This document shows, one piece after another, positions 17,720-26,258 of a stretch of DNA of 64,000 nt. Origin of the DNA: Candidatus Poribacteria bacterium. Its GTDB lineage: Bacteria > Poribacteria > WGA-4E > GCA-2687025. The translations under genes and the position numbers were made by a program. The notes below the pieces were generated by a model that did no database searches, was not told where the DNA came from, and saw nothing but the letters and a program-made list of their open reading frames with translations. The DNA lies in the NCBI GenBank assembly GCA_018644665.1, contig JABGQA010000155.1, positions 124,001 to 188,000 of the forward strand, written 5' to 3'. Every line of letters starts with the position of its first letter. Within the stretch, counting starts at the first letter, position 1.

Positions 17720-18682
17720 CTACGAGTGCAGTTCCAGTACGAAGTAGTATCCGGGGTTCCATGCCTGGCACATCAGGTGCAGACGTCCGTCGTGCACGTG
17801 CCAGGCAACGTTGTGCATGTGGTCGGCGAGTTCGATGCCGAGATCCTCCTTCGGACGGATCGTCGAGAGCACCTCGTAGGACTCGCCGTCGAGGATGTAG
17901 ATCGGCGCCGGTCGTCCCGCTTGGGGATCGTCCAGGCTGCCGATGGCTGCGTACCAGTGTCCGTCCCACTCCACGAAGTCGATACCGCAGGGACGCGAGC
18001 CGTCCGGCAGGCCGTAGGACTTGCTGCCCTGCCCGTCGAACGTGACGACCTCCACCCGAGAATGGGGTCGGTCGGCGATGGCGATATGGGAGCCATCGGG
18101 CGTCCGGTTCATGCCGTGGGCCGTGCCGTACTTGCCGAGTTGCGTCGGGTCGTCCGACCTCCCACCAAAGATGGATGTCCAACCGCGCGAGGAGAGATGC
18201 GCCGTCGTGATGTAGTTGGCCCCGTACCCGTCCGTGACGACCAGATTCTCGCCGTCCGGTATGGTGTCGGTCGGTCGGTAGGGCGCTGCCTCGCTGTCAG
18301 CGTATTGCTCGAACTCGGGCGTTGGGAGGATGAACTCCGTCTCGCCGTCCAGCGTCATTACGGCGACCATCGAGTCGCCGTTCGCGGGGAGGAACAAGCG
18401 CGGCTCGCCGTCGAACTCACCGATCTTGGTGCTGTGGAAATTCACGTCCACCAGGTCGGCGGACACCTCGATGATCTCTTGCACAGTCATGTCGGCGCTG
18501 ACCCGCATCACGCCCGCGCCCGGCATGCCGTAGTAGACGTGGCCGTGACCCGGTCGCTTATCGACGGCGAACCCGCCGTGCAGCTTCACCTCGTGGGCGA
18601 GCGCCGCGTCCGGCATGTTGCGCAGGTCTTCGCGGTAGATGAACTCGAACGGCGCCTGCCCGCTGCTTCGCTGACCGGCCAT
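17720..18682 (-). CDS. Six-bladed beta-propeller-like protein upstream of fdhA
   Basis: This 320-aa soluble protein has repeated beta-strand units resembling NHL/SMP-30 propellers: PGHGHVYYGMPGAGVMRV, GENLVVTDGYGANYI, THGMNRTPDG-like turns (HGMNRTPDGSHIAIADR), CGIDFVEWDGHWYAAIG and HMHNVAWHVHDGRLHL. It lacks a signal peptide. The start is preceded by a purine-rich GGGGAAGAGGGG. It ends 33 bases before fdhA, so both should share one transcript. A role in handling a C1 compound or its adduct is possible but unproven. Exact family is uncertain. Confidence 0.75.
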   Translation of the reverse strand: MAGQRSSGQAPFEFIYREDLRNMPDAALAHEVKLHGGFAVDKRPGHGHVYYGMPGAGVMRVSADMTVQEIIEVSADLVDVNFHSTKIGEFDGEPRLFLPANGDSMVAVMTLDGETEFILPTPEFEQYADSEAAPYRPTDTIPDGENLVVTDGYGANYITTAHLSSRGWTSIFGGRSDDPTQLGKYGTAHGMNRTPDGSHIAIADRPHSRVEVVTFDGQGSKSYGLPDGSRPCGIDFVEWDGHWYAAIGSLDDPQAGRPAPIYILDGESYEVLSTIRPKEDLGIELADHMHNVAWHVHDGRLHLMCQAWNPGYYFVLELHS

Positions 18683-18934
18683 ACCCCTCTTCCCCCTTCG
18701 GACAGACGGCTCAATGCCTCACGACCCCAGTACCGGCGCGTTGCCCCACGAGCGTCGCGACGGCCGACACAGGATGGCTCAACGATGGGATGATCCCGGC
18801 CGGTGACTTTGCGTTCGTCGCCGCATGTCGGGTAGACCGGGAGTTGACACGTGTATCGGGCGGGACCTCCTCGTCCCCAGAATCGCCGGGCCGAGTGTAG
18901 TTCAGGGGGCGCCGGAGCGCAAGATCGGCGCGTC

Positions 18935-19915
18935 CTAGACCGAGGCCACGCAGGCCTCCGCGATGGCCTCGATGTGTTCGGAGTCCGTGCCGCAGCACCC
19001 TCCCAGCACCGTTAGCCCGTAGCTCGCCTGCATGGCGGCCATGTGTGTCGCCAGGGCGTGCGGATCCCCTCGATCGAGTTCAGCGCTGTTGTCCAATTCC
19101 TCGTGGCTCTTGGAGGAGGCGTTGGCGCGGAACCCGTCGAACCGCGACACCCAGGATTCCCCGGCGCCATGCGCGGCCCGCAGCACCGGATCAACGTGCG
19201 TCGGATGCGCGCAGTTCGCCATGTAGAAGAGAGGCGAGCCGTGCGTGCTGTCGTCCACACGACGCACGAACTCGGCCAGGCTCGTGCCGTCGGGGAGGCG
19301 GCCGTCGGTTTCGACCGTGGGGGAGATGATGATGGGCAGATCGACATCGCTGGCAGCCTTCGCGATACCGATGGCCTCGGTCGCGCTTGTCAGGGTCCAC
19401 GCGGCGAGTAGTGCGATGTCGGTCTCGGCGAGCGCGGCGATCTGTGGCGTGTGGTAGTCGCGGGCCCTGTCGGCCTCCGGCTGCTGTCCCGAGCCAAGGG
19501 AATATCCGTCACCGCGGGGCCCCACCTCGGCCGAGAGAATCATCGAGACGCCTGCGGGGTTCGCCATGGCGGAGATGGTTGCATCGACGCGGGCGACGGC
19601 GTCGCGGTTGATGCGCTGTACATCGGAGGCGGCATACCCGAGCTTCTCCACGTAGTCCGGCGAGGCGCGCCACACGAGGGCGTCCGTGATGATCCCGTAG
19701 CCCCCGGCCGCGGCTGCCTCGACCGTCGGCTGCAGCAGGCCCTGCCGAAGTTCCTCCCAAGCGGCATCGTCGTCGAGTATCTCGAACGCGCAGAACTCTC
19801 GGAGCGCGAACTGCTGCTCGAAGATCATGTAGGTCTCGGCGCCGGGGAATGTCAGGAACGTGTCTCCACAGGACAGGGCGTCGCCGACGGACGCACGCGC
19901 GATGCCTCCGGCCAT
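18935..19915 (-). CDS. Homocysteine S-methyltransferase-family protein
   Basis: The ATG at 19915 has a GAGGAG site seven bases upstream; the longer frame adds implausible sequence. The 326-aa barrel protein shows the family's zinc-binding cysteines in YMANCAHPTHVDP and LGGCCGTDSEHIEAIAE. Other landmarks are GDTFLTFPGAETYMIF at the N-terminus and IIISPTVETDGRLPDGTSL in mid-barrel. It should transfer a methyl group to homocysteine or a related thiol, as MHT/BHMT enzymes or the N-terminal half of MetH do. The methyl donor is not evident and no cobalamin-binding domain is attached. Confidence 0.9.
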   Translation of the reverse strand: MAGGIARASVGDALSCGDTFLTFPGAETYMIFEQQFALREFCAFEILDDDAAWEELRQGLLQPTVEAAAAGGYGIITDALVWRASPDYVEKLGYAASDVQRINRDAVARVDATISAMANPAGVSMILSAEVGPRGDGYSLGSGQQPEADRARDYHTPQIAALAETDIALLAAWTLTSATEAIGIAKAASDVDLPIIISPTVETDGRLPDGTSLAEFVRRVDDSTHGSPLFYMANCAHPTHVDPVLRAAHGAGESWVSRFDGFRANASSKSHEELDNSAELDRGDPHALATHMAAMQASYGLTVLGGCCGTDSEHIEAIAEACVASV

Positions 19916-20190
19916 GTACGAACTCCTCAGGCGATTCTGTTCATGCGGTGGGTAGGGCGCAGAGCGTACTTCGGTCGCTGCCGGGGGCACAACGGCTCGC
20001 GTCGAGGCCCGTCTGTGACGGCTCGACCGGCCACGGGGCCGTCATGTTGGACCCGTAGCCACGGCGCCGGCCGCCGGCTCTCGACGCGTCGCGTGCGCGT
20101 CGCGGCCCCGGCGCGGGGAAGCCGAGTTCCCGTCGATGCGGGCCAGATTGGGGTCGACGTTCTGTTACAGATCATACCTACGATATGGTG

Positions 20191-20220
20191 TTGACAGCCC
20201 AAATCGCGCGGCCCTATACT
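20191..20220 (+). promoter_or_regulatory. Sigma-70-type promoter of nrdR
   Basis: A perfect consensus -35 box TTGACA (20191-20196) and a near-consensus -10 box TATACT (20215-20220) are separated by 18 bases. The promoter lies 61 bases before the nrdR start codon and is the strongest match of this kind I see in the window. Confidence 0.8.
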
Positions 20221-20267
20221 GCCTACGTGTTGGGGCGCGGTAGGCACCCAAGCCCCATATGTTGTGT
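20220..20267 (+). promoter_or_regulatory. Candidate tandem NrdR boxes
   Basis: The right-hand element (20252-20267, GCCCCATATGTTGTGT) agrees with the right half of the known NrdR box pattern (ACAC-N-ATAT-N-T-N-GTGT). A weaker related element (core TACGTGTTGGG at 20224-20234) lies exactly 32 bases upstream of the matching core CATATGTTGTG. Known NrdR sites come in pairs about 31-32 bases apart, on one face of the helix. Placement just downstream of the -10 box would allow autorepression. Confidence 0.5.
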
Positions 20268-20280
20268 ATTCGGGAATCAC

Positions 20281-20733
20281 ATGCTCTGTCCATACTGTCG
20301 CTCACGGCAGACGCGGGTCGTCGACAAGCGAGACGCACAAGATGGCGCGGTCATACGTCGCCGTCGCAAGTGCCTCGACTGTGATCAACGGTTCACGACC
20401 TACGAGCAGTCGGCGATTCTGGACATGGCGGTGATTAAGAAGGACGGCACTCGCCAGAACTTCGACAGGCAGAAGCTCCGGCAGAAGTTGCAGGTGGCAT
20501 GCGCCAAGAGGCCCGTCGGGCCCGAGGCGTTGGACGCGCTTGTCGCGGGGGTTGAGCAGCGGCTCATCTCGCGGCCGACGAAGGAAGTAGCCAGCCACGC
20601 CATCGGCGAAATGGTGATGGACGCCCTGAAGGATCTGGATCAGGTCGCGTATATCCGGTTCGCCTCCGTCTACCGAGATTTCCACGACGCGGAAGACTTC
20701 GAGGAAGCGCTGAAACAGCTTCAGGGCTCTTGA
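20281..20733 (+). CDS. nrdR: Transcriptional repressor NrdR
   Basis: At 150 aa this is the standard length. The N-terminal zinc ribbon reads MLCPYCRSRQTRVVDKR and RRRRKCLDCDQRFTTYEQ (two Cys-x2-Cys pairs). It is followed by an ATP-cone domain (VIKKDGTRQNFDRQKL, then the helical part to about residue 140). NrdR senses the ATP/dATP balance and represses ribonucleotide reductase genes. That fits its position 227 bases upstream of nrdJ on the same strand, and the candidate NrdR boxes in its own promoter region suggest autoregulation. The start ATG is fixed by the conserved N-terminus. Confidence 0.97.
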   Translation: MLCPYCRSRQTRVVDKRDAQDGAVIRRRRKCLDCDQRFTTYEQSAILDMAVIKKDGTRQNFDRQKLRQKLQVACAKRPVGPEALDALVAGVEQRLISRPTKEVASHAIGEMVMDALKDLDQVAYIRFASVYRDFHDAEDFEEALKQLQGS

Positions 20734-20960
20734 GCGTTACCTGAGAACCAAGCCGACGCTTTGCGCGGGCTATCGCCTGCCCGCACGCGCGCCGAGCGGC
20801 GGCCGCCAGGTCAGCTCTCGCCTCACCCGCGGAATCTGGTTATCCGCGCTTGACGGGAGTAGTCGGCGCGCACATTACGACACAGGAATAGACATCGCGT
20901 GAACGCCGCCCGCCGTTGTTGGTCGGGCCTATTACGACGTTCATGCTGAGGAGCTTCGCT
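20734..20960. other. nrdR-nrdJ intergenic region
   Basis: A modest GC-rich hairpin (GCGGGC/GCCCGC arms around 20766-20785) follows nrdR. A TTGACG at 20850-20855 could be a -35 box for nrdJ but its -10 partner is poor. No second clear NrdR box is seen here. Confidence 0.35.
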
Positions 20961-23900
20961 ATGGCGGACCACCCGACTGAGGGGGATTCGCGCGCGCCTG
21001 TCTCGACGGAACAGGACGCCGACCCGGCCGCGGCCAAAGGCCTGCGTGTCTCTCGTTACTTTACCAAGCCCAACGTGCATCCGTACGACGATCTCGAATG
21101 GGTCGAGCGCCGCTCCGCGATCTACAGCGAGAAGGGCGAGACCATCTTCGAGGTGGACAACGTACGCGTCCCCAAGGAGTGGTCCCAACTCGCGACGGAC
21201 ATCATGGTCTCCAAGTACTTCCGCAGAGCGGGAGTGCCCGAGACCGGCAGCGAACGTGGCGCGGATCGCGTCATCCATCGCGTTGCGCATACGATACGCG
21301 TCGAGGGCGAGCGCGCGGGGTATTTCGCCTCCGCCAAGGATGCCGAGACGTTCGAGATGGAGCTGACCCATCTCCTCGTGCATCAGATGGGCGCCTTCAA
21401 TTCGCCGGTGTGGTTCAATTGCGGCCTGTCGCACGAATACGGCATCAAGGGCAGTACCGGGAACTGGTGGTACGACGAGATGCAGGGCCAGGCCGTCGAG
21501 ATCCTCGACAGCTATGCGCACCCGCAAAACTCGGCTTGCTTCATCCAGTCGGTCGATGACGACCTGATGTCGATCTTCGACCTGACGCGCAACGAGGCGC
21601 GGCTGTTCAAGTACGGCTCCGGCACGGGGACGAACTTCTCCGGGCTGCGCGGGAATATGGAACGCCTCAGCAGCGGCGGCACCTCCTCCGGCCTCATGTC
21701 TTTCCTGGAAGTGCTGGACCGCGGCGCCGGCGCCACGAAGTCCGGCGGCACGACGCGTCGCGCGGCGAAGATGGTGATCCTCGACATGGATCACCCGGAG
21801 ATCGAGTCGTTCATCAATTGGAAGGTGCGCGAAGAGGAGAAGGTCGCCGCGCTCGTGGCCGCCGGATTCACTTCCGACTTCAACGGCGAGGCGTACAAGA
21901 CCGTCTCGGGTCAGAATTCGAACAACTCGGTGCGCATCACGGATGCGTTCATGGAGGCGCACCTGAAGGACGGGTCGTGGAACACGTCCTTGCGCACCAC
22001 CGGGGAGGTTCACAAGACGCACCGCGCACGCGAGTTGATGAACCAAGTCGCCCACGCGGCATGGTCGTGCGCGGACCCGGGCGTGCAGTTCGACTCGACG
22101 ATCAACGACTGGCACACGTGCTCGAACACGGATCGCATCAGCGCGAGCAACCCGTGCTCGGAGTACATGTTCCTCAACGACTCGGCGTGCAACCTCGCAT
22201 CGCTGAACTTGGTGAAGTTCCTCAACGACGACGGCACGTACGATGTCCCGGCGTATGAGGAAGCGATCCGCACGTTCACGATCGCGATGGAGATCATCGT
22301 CGGGTTCTCGTCGTATCCGACGGAGCAGATCTGCGAGAACAGCGCCGCGTACCGTCCCCTCGGGCTGGGCTACGCGAACCTCGGCTCGCTGCTCATGATC
22401 AAGGGGATTCCTTACGAGAGCGAGTCCGCATATGCCATGACCGGCGGCCTCACGGCCGTGCTGACGGGCAAGGCGTACGCCACGTCCGCCGAACTCGCCC
22501 GCGTGAAGGGCGCGTTCGACGGCTTCGCGGACAATCGTGAGCCGATGCTGCGCGTCATGAACAAGCACCGCGCCGCGGTGTACCGCATCAGCGCGGACAG
22601 CTGCCCGCCGGAGTTGCTGAGAGCGGCCGAGGCCAACTGGAACGACGCCGTCCGTCTCGGCGAGCGGCACGGGTTCCGGAATGCGCAGGCTACTGTGCTC
22701 GCCCCGACCGGCACCATCGGCCTGTTCATGGACTGCGACACCACGGGCATCGAGCCCGACTTCGCCCTGGTGAAGTTCAAAAAGCTCGCCGGCGGCGGCT
22801 ACTTCAAGATCATCAACCAGTCCGTGCCGCGGGCGCTGGAAGCGCTTGGGTACAGCGAGGAAGAGGTCGAGCGGATCGTAGAGTACGCGCAGGGCACGGC
22901 GAATCTGCTCGGGGCGCCATATGTAAATGTGGTCAGCCTCGAAGAGCACGGCCTGCGCCCCGAGGACATCGAGCGCATCGAGAAGGCGCTCCCCGGCGCG
23001 ATGGACCTGAGCGGCGCCATCAACGTGTGGACCCTCGGCGAGAAGACCCTCAAGCGGCTCGGGTTCACCCCCGAGGAATACAACGACGACCGGTTCAACG
23101 TCCTACGCGCGTTGGGCTTCACCGCGGAGCAGGTCGCGGAAGCGAATCGCACCGTCTGCGGCGCGCAGACGGTCGAAGGCGCTCCCGACCTGAAGGAAGA
23201 GCACTACGCGGTCTTCGACTGCGCCAACAAGTGCGGCAAACACGGCGAGCGGTTCATCGGAGCGATGGGGCACGTCCGCATCATGGCGGCGGCGCAGCCG
23301 TTCATCAGCGGCGCCATCTCGAAGACGGTGAACCTTCCCAACGAGGCGACCGCCGAAGACATCCTCGATGTCTACGTGGAAGCTTGGCGACTCGGTCTGA
23401 AGGCCATCGCGGTGTACCGTGACGGCTCGAAGATCTCTCAGCCGTTGAGCGCAAGCGCGGACGAGGTGGAAGAGGCCGCCGCGGCGAATGAGCCGGTGCG
23501 CCGCCGACTGCCGGACGAGCGCCAGTCGGTGACGCACAAGTTCAGCGTCGGCGAGCACGAGGGGTACATCACCGTCGGGCTCTACGAGGACGGGAAGCCG
23601 GGCGAGATGTTCCTCACGATGTCGAAGGAGGGGTCCACGATCTCGGGCCTCATGGACGCCTTCGCCACGATGACGTCGTTGGCGCTGCAGTACGGCGTGC
23701 CGCTCGACGCGTTGGTGCGGAAGTTCAGCCACATGCGGTTCGAGCCGCAGGGGTTCACGAGCAACAAGCAGATCCCCATGGCGAAGTCGCTGGTGGACTA
23801 CATCTTCCGCTGGATGGCGCTCAAGTTCCTCGACGATGCCTCGCTCGCGGGTTCGGCGGCGGCGTACTACGCCAATGCGGACGATGCCGCGCCCGCCATA

Positions 23901-24113
23901 CCAGCGGGCGGGCCGGTTCGCGCCAAGGTCTCCGGCTTGACCGATGCTCTGGCGGCGGCGTCCTCGGAGCCTTCGGCGGTGGCAACCCAAACCGGCGGCG
24001 GCGACGCGGAACACACCGACGGCGTCGCGTGCCACGTGTGCGGCACGATCATGCTGCGCTCGGGCACGTGTTACGTCTGCCCGAACTGCGGTGGCAACAC
24101 CGGCTGCGGCTGA
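20961..24113 (+). CDS. nrdJ: Class II (adenosylcobalamin-dependent) ribonucleoside-diphosphate reductase
   Basis: The start ATG at 20961 follows TGAGGAG by eight bases. The 1050-aa enzyme makes deoxyribonucleotides using a cobalamin-generated thiyl radical and needs no oxygen and no separate beta subunit. The barrel landmarks are NSPVWFNCGL, HPQNSACFIQSVDD, FKYGSGTGTNFSGLRG, NPCSEYMFLNDSACNLASLN and ATVLAPTGTIGLFMDCDTTG. Radical and redox cysteines lie in the NSACF and DSACN segments. The C-terminal extension carries a TSCPD-like region and ends in a Cys4-type ribbon (CHVCGTIMLRSGTCYVCPNC) followed by NTGCG. This layout is the long NrdJ type common in marine bacteria. Control by NrdR is likely. 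Dependence on B12 may relate to the CbiX gene at 28641. Confidence 0.96.
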   Translation: MADHPTEGDSRAPVSTEQDADPAAAKGLRVSRYFTKPNVHPYDDLEWVERRSAIYSEKGETIFEVDNVRVPKEWSQLATDIMVSKYFRRAGVPETGSERGADRVIHRVAHTIRVEGERAGYFASAKDAETFEMELTHLLVHQMGAFNSPVWFNCGLSHEYGIKGSTGNWWYDEMQGQAVEILDSYAHPQNSACFIQSVDDDLMSIFDLTRNEARLFKYGSGTGTNFSGLRGNMERLSSGGTSSGLMSFLEVLDRGAGATKSGGTTRRAAKMVILDMDHPEIESFINWKVREEEKVAALVAAGFTSDFNGEAYKTVSGQNSNNSVRITDAFMEAHLKDGSWNTSLRTTGEVHKTHRARELMNQVAHAAWSCADPGVQFDSTINDWHTCSNTDRISASNPCSEYMFLNDSACNLASLNLVKFLNDDGTYDVPAYEEAIRTFTIAMEIIVGFSSYPTEQICENSAAYRPLGLGYANLGSLLMIKGIPYESESAYAMTGGLTAVLTGKAYATSAELARVKGAFDGFADNREPMLRVMNKHRAAVYRISADSCPPELLRAAEANWNDAVRLGERHGFRNAQATVLAPTGTIGLFMDCDTTGIEPDFALVKFKKLAGGGYFKIINQSVPRALEALGYSEEEVERIVEYAQGTANLLGAPYVNVVSLEEHGLRPEDIERIEKALPGAMDLSGAINVWTLGEKTLKRLGFTPEEYNDDRFNVLRALGFTAEQVAEANRTVCGAQTVEGAPDLKEEHYAVFDCANKCGKHGERFIGAMGHVRIMAAAQPFISGAISKTVNLPNEATAEDILDVYVEAWRLGLKAIAVYRDGSKISQPLSASADEVEEAAAANEPVRRRLPDERQSVTHKFSVGEHEGYITVGLYEDGKPGEMFLTMSKEGSTISGLMDAFATMTSLALQYGVPLDALVRKFSHMRFEPQGFTSNKQIPMAKSLVDYIFRWMALKFLDDASLAGSAAAYYANADDAAPAIPAGGPVRAKVSGLTDALAAASSEPSAVATQTGGGDAEHTDGVACHVCGTIMLRSGTCYVCPNCGGNTGCG

Positions 24114-24137
24114 TGCGGTAGCTCGACGGATCGTAGG

Positions 24138-24165
24138 CATGGGCGGGAAGCGATTCCCGCCCATG
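24138..24165 (+). terminator. Perfect 12-bp hairpin after nrdJ
   Basis: Arms at 24138-24149 and 24154-24165 (CATGGGCGGGAA and its complement) pair perfectly around a GCGA loop, which is of the stable GNRA type. It starts 24 bases after the nrdJ stop. No long T-run follows, so it may be a pause site or mRNA 3'-end stabiliser as well as a terminator. Confidence 0.6.
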
Positions 24166-24301
24166 TTCGCGTCCGAATGCGGATCGTCGGACAGGCCAAA
24201 TGGGCAACCGCGCCGGCGCCAGGTTCGTATTCCTTCTAGATGTACGTGCGATGAACCCGAATGCCAACGCGCTCTGCGAGCGCGCGGGGCGGAGCCCCAG
24301 T

Positions 24302-25243
24302 ATGTATTCTCTGCTGTACGATCTCGAACTGACGACGGAGCCCTCCGTCACCGTTGAGGTGAGTTCGGCGCGCGGCGGGATCACCTGGGCGCATGAAGTC
24401 CCAGTAGATCGGCCGGTACACGACGAACGGATTCCCCGGGACTTCGACCCCAGTCGACAAGACACCATTCCGCCCTTCCAAGACCGCGTTGAGCGGATCA
24501 TCCGCGGCGCGGCTTGGGAACGCTTCATCGAGTACCTCGGGCGAACGGCACTGAACGCCGGAATGGAGTGGTTTGTGCTCAACCGGTCGGAGGGGGCCGA
24601 GGTGTTCCTGTTCTCGACGCGGCAGCAGGATCTGCTCGCGGAGCGTCTCGGTCGGGAGGGTGGCGTGGTGGAAACGCCGGATCGCCAGATCTTCGTTCTG
24701 ACGGATCGCCGCGTTCCGGCAGACGCATGCTATTGCGTCAAGGCGAAGCAGTGCCGCGTATACGCTCGATCTGAACTGACTGCGACGGCGTTGCGCATAT
24801 ACCTCAGCGACTTCGTGCGCGCGGACACCGGGCAGACCATCGCTCAGGTCGCCGCCGAAGACGCCGCGAAGTACCTGCGCACGATGGAGCGTATGGCGCT
24901 GCCAGGCGATCCTGCGACCCTGAACGCCCCGCCGCCGCGACTTGCGGCTGCCGCGTCGGCGGCTCCTGCGCCGGCCGGATCGGCCCCAGCGTACTTCCCT
25001 CACGGGTTGCCTGCCCCGGCGACGCCGGCTGCGATACCCGGCCTGCCCAGGGCGACTCCGACGCCGCCCTCGAAGCCGGTCGCGGAGCGGCCTACTGCTG
25101 CTGTCGTCGCAGAAGATCGGCCGCAGGATCTGTGCCCGGAATGCTCTGAGCCGCTGTTTAACGTCGGTGGTGATGACAAGCTGTGCCTGGTATGCGAGTG
25201 GAGCAGCCTGCCGACGATCGGTGAGTCGACCAAGCACGCCTAG
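24302..25243 (+). CDS. Hypothetical protein with C-terminal zinc ribbon
   Basis: I chose the ATG at 24302 because a GGAG lies seven bases upstream; the longer frame from 24200 adds sequence that does not look coding. The 313-aa protein has a folded N-terminal region of about 210 residues (MYSLLYDLELTTEPSVTVEV, VERIIRGAAWERFIEYLGRT, EWFVLNRSEGAEVFLFSTRQ, YCVKAKQCRVYARSELTATA). An Ala/Pro-rich linker of about 60 residues follows, then a ribbon with paired cysteines (LCPECSEPLFNV and LCLVCEWSS). I recognise no family. Zinc binding by the four cysteines is inference. It lies downstream of the nrdJ hairpin and is probably a separate transcript. Confidence 0.65.
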   Translation: MYSLLYDLELTTEPSVTVEVSSARGGITWAHEVPVDRPVHDERIPRDFDPSRQDTIPPFQDRVERIIRGAAWERFIEYLGRTALNAGMEWFVLNRSEGAEVFLFSTRQQDLLAERLGREGGVVETPDRQIFVLTDRRVPADACYCVKAKQCRVYARSELTATALRIYLSDFVRADTGQTIAQVAAEDAAKYLRTMERMALPGDPATLNAPPPRLAAAASAAPAPAGSAPAYFPHGLPAPATPAAIPGLPRATPTPPSKPVAERPTAAVVAEDRPQDLCPECSEPLFNVGGDDKLCLVCEWSSLPTIGESTKHA

Positions 25244-25422
25244 AGCCCGCGCTGCCGACGTTGTCGGGCCCGAGCCTGCTCTTCCCCTGCCAAGACATGA
25301 CACCCGGGCCCTCACGGACTCGGCGCCTGTGTTCTGATCCTACTGCGCTCAGGCTAACCCTTAATATGCAGCGGCGTGCCCGGAGAAGGCCGCCGCATTG
25401 CCGTCATCAAGGGAACATAGTC

Positions 25423-26049
25423 ATGCGTCTGAGACTTGCGGTCGGGATCGCCCTGCTGTTCGGATCCGTGATAGCGCATGCGCAGGTGACAAACCTCGCG
25501 CTGAACCCCAGCTTCGAAGAGGACGAGGCCATCCTCGACGACCCCGACTGGCTCCAGTGGGCCACATGGGGAGACGGAGATGGCCTCAACACTGCGCTCA
25601 CCGTCGACGATCAGGAGTACATCGACGGGGTCAAGAGCATGCGCGTCGAGCCGCAGGGGGCCGAGAACTGGCACTTCATCCTGCTGTACCTCCCGGTGAC
25701 ATCGGTCAACGGAACGGCCTATACGACGTCGTTCTGGGCCAAGGCGGGCGCCGAGCGGCCGCTGGCGATCAGCTACAAAGCCACGGACAACTCCGTCAGT
25801 TGGGGTGGCGCCGACTTCGTCCTGAGCGAAGAATGGGCCGAGTACTCGCACACCGCCGTTGCGGAGTCGGCCGAGCTCAAGGTCGAGTTCTTCTGCGCAG
25901 CCAGCGACGTGCCCTTCTGGGTGGATTTTGTGAACATCTACGAAGGCGAATACGTGGCGGGCATCACCCCTTCCATGCTGCTTGTGACCGCCATCGACCC
26001 GGCCGGCTCTGCCTCGGTCACCTGGGGCGATCTGAAGGCAGCGCGCTAA
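25423..26049 (+). CDS. Secreted CBM4/9-like protein with C-terminal tag (twin A)
   Basis: The ATG at 25423 starts a clean signal peptide (MRLRLAVGIALLFGSVIAHA); upstream frame looks non-coding. The 208-aa product is one carbohydrate-binding-module-like jelly roll: VTNLALNPSFEEDE, GVKSMRVEPQG, YTTSFWAKAGAERPL, EEWAEYSHTAVAES and VDFVNIYEGE. It is a paralogue of the next gene (26259-26885), of exactly the same length. The tail AIDPAGSASVTWGDLKAAR matches the shared ending of the other tagged secreted proteins, although the first Lys is Ser here. The likely role is extracellular glycan binding. Confidence 0.82.
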   Translation: MRLRLAVGIALLFGSVIAHAQVTNLALNPSFEEDEAILDDPDWLQWATWGDGDGLNTALTVDDQEYIDGVKSMRVEPQGAENWHFILLYLPVTSVNGTAYTTSFWAKAGAERPLAISYKATDNSVSWGGADFVLSEEWAEYSHTAVAESAELKVEFFCAASDVPFWVDFVNIYEGEYVAGITPSMLLVTAIDPAGSASVTWGDLKAAR

Positions 26050-26102
26050 CCGAACGACTCTGGCGGGCGTGACCGTTAGGAACGGCCCCAGCGTTCCGTG
26101 AG

Positions 26103-26185
26103 GCGCCGCGAAGCGAAGTCCATCACGCGGATGGACTTCGCTTCGCGGCGCGAGGGCCGGGCGATTGGCCCGGCCCTCGCGCCGC
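26103..26185. terminator. Two overlapping long hairpins between twin secreted genes
   Basis: Hairpin 1 has perfect 22-base arms (26103-26124 and 26130-26151) with a 5-base loop. Hairpin 2 has perfect 18-base arms (26145-26162 and 26168-26185), also with a 5-base loop. Both need the segment 26145-26151, so the full structures are mutually exclusive, as in an attenuator. No T-tract follows. It may terminate or attenuate twin A, or control twin B starting at 26259. Confidence 0.75.
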
Positions 26186-26258
26186 CGCCGTCGGGCGCAC
26201 CGACCCCTCGCAGGATCACATGAACGCAGCTCAGTGGAACACGGGCGGGAGACGGACT

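Larger units (their letters stand above)
19916..20280. other. Divergent intergenic region upstream of nrdR
   Basis: This 365-base gap separates the divergent methyltransferase and nrdR genes. The right third holds the nrdR promoter and candidate NrdR boxes described separately. The left two thirds contain GC-rich sequence with no gene that I can support. Confidence 0.6.

Noticed and set aside
20823..22949. 708-aa open frame antisense to nrdJ
   Set aside because: It is the mirror of a certain class II ribonucleotide reductase; its translation is His/Arg/Val-rich without motifs, as expected from GC-rich codon bias.
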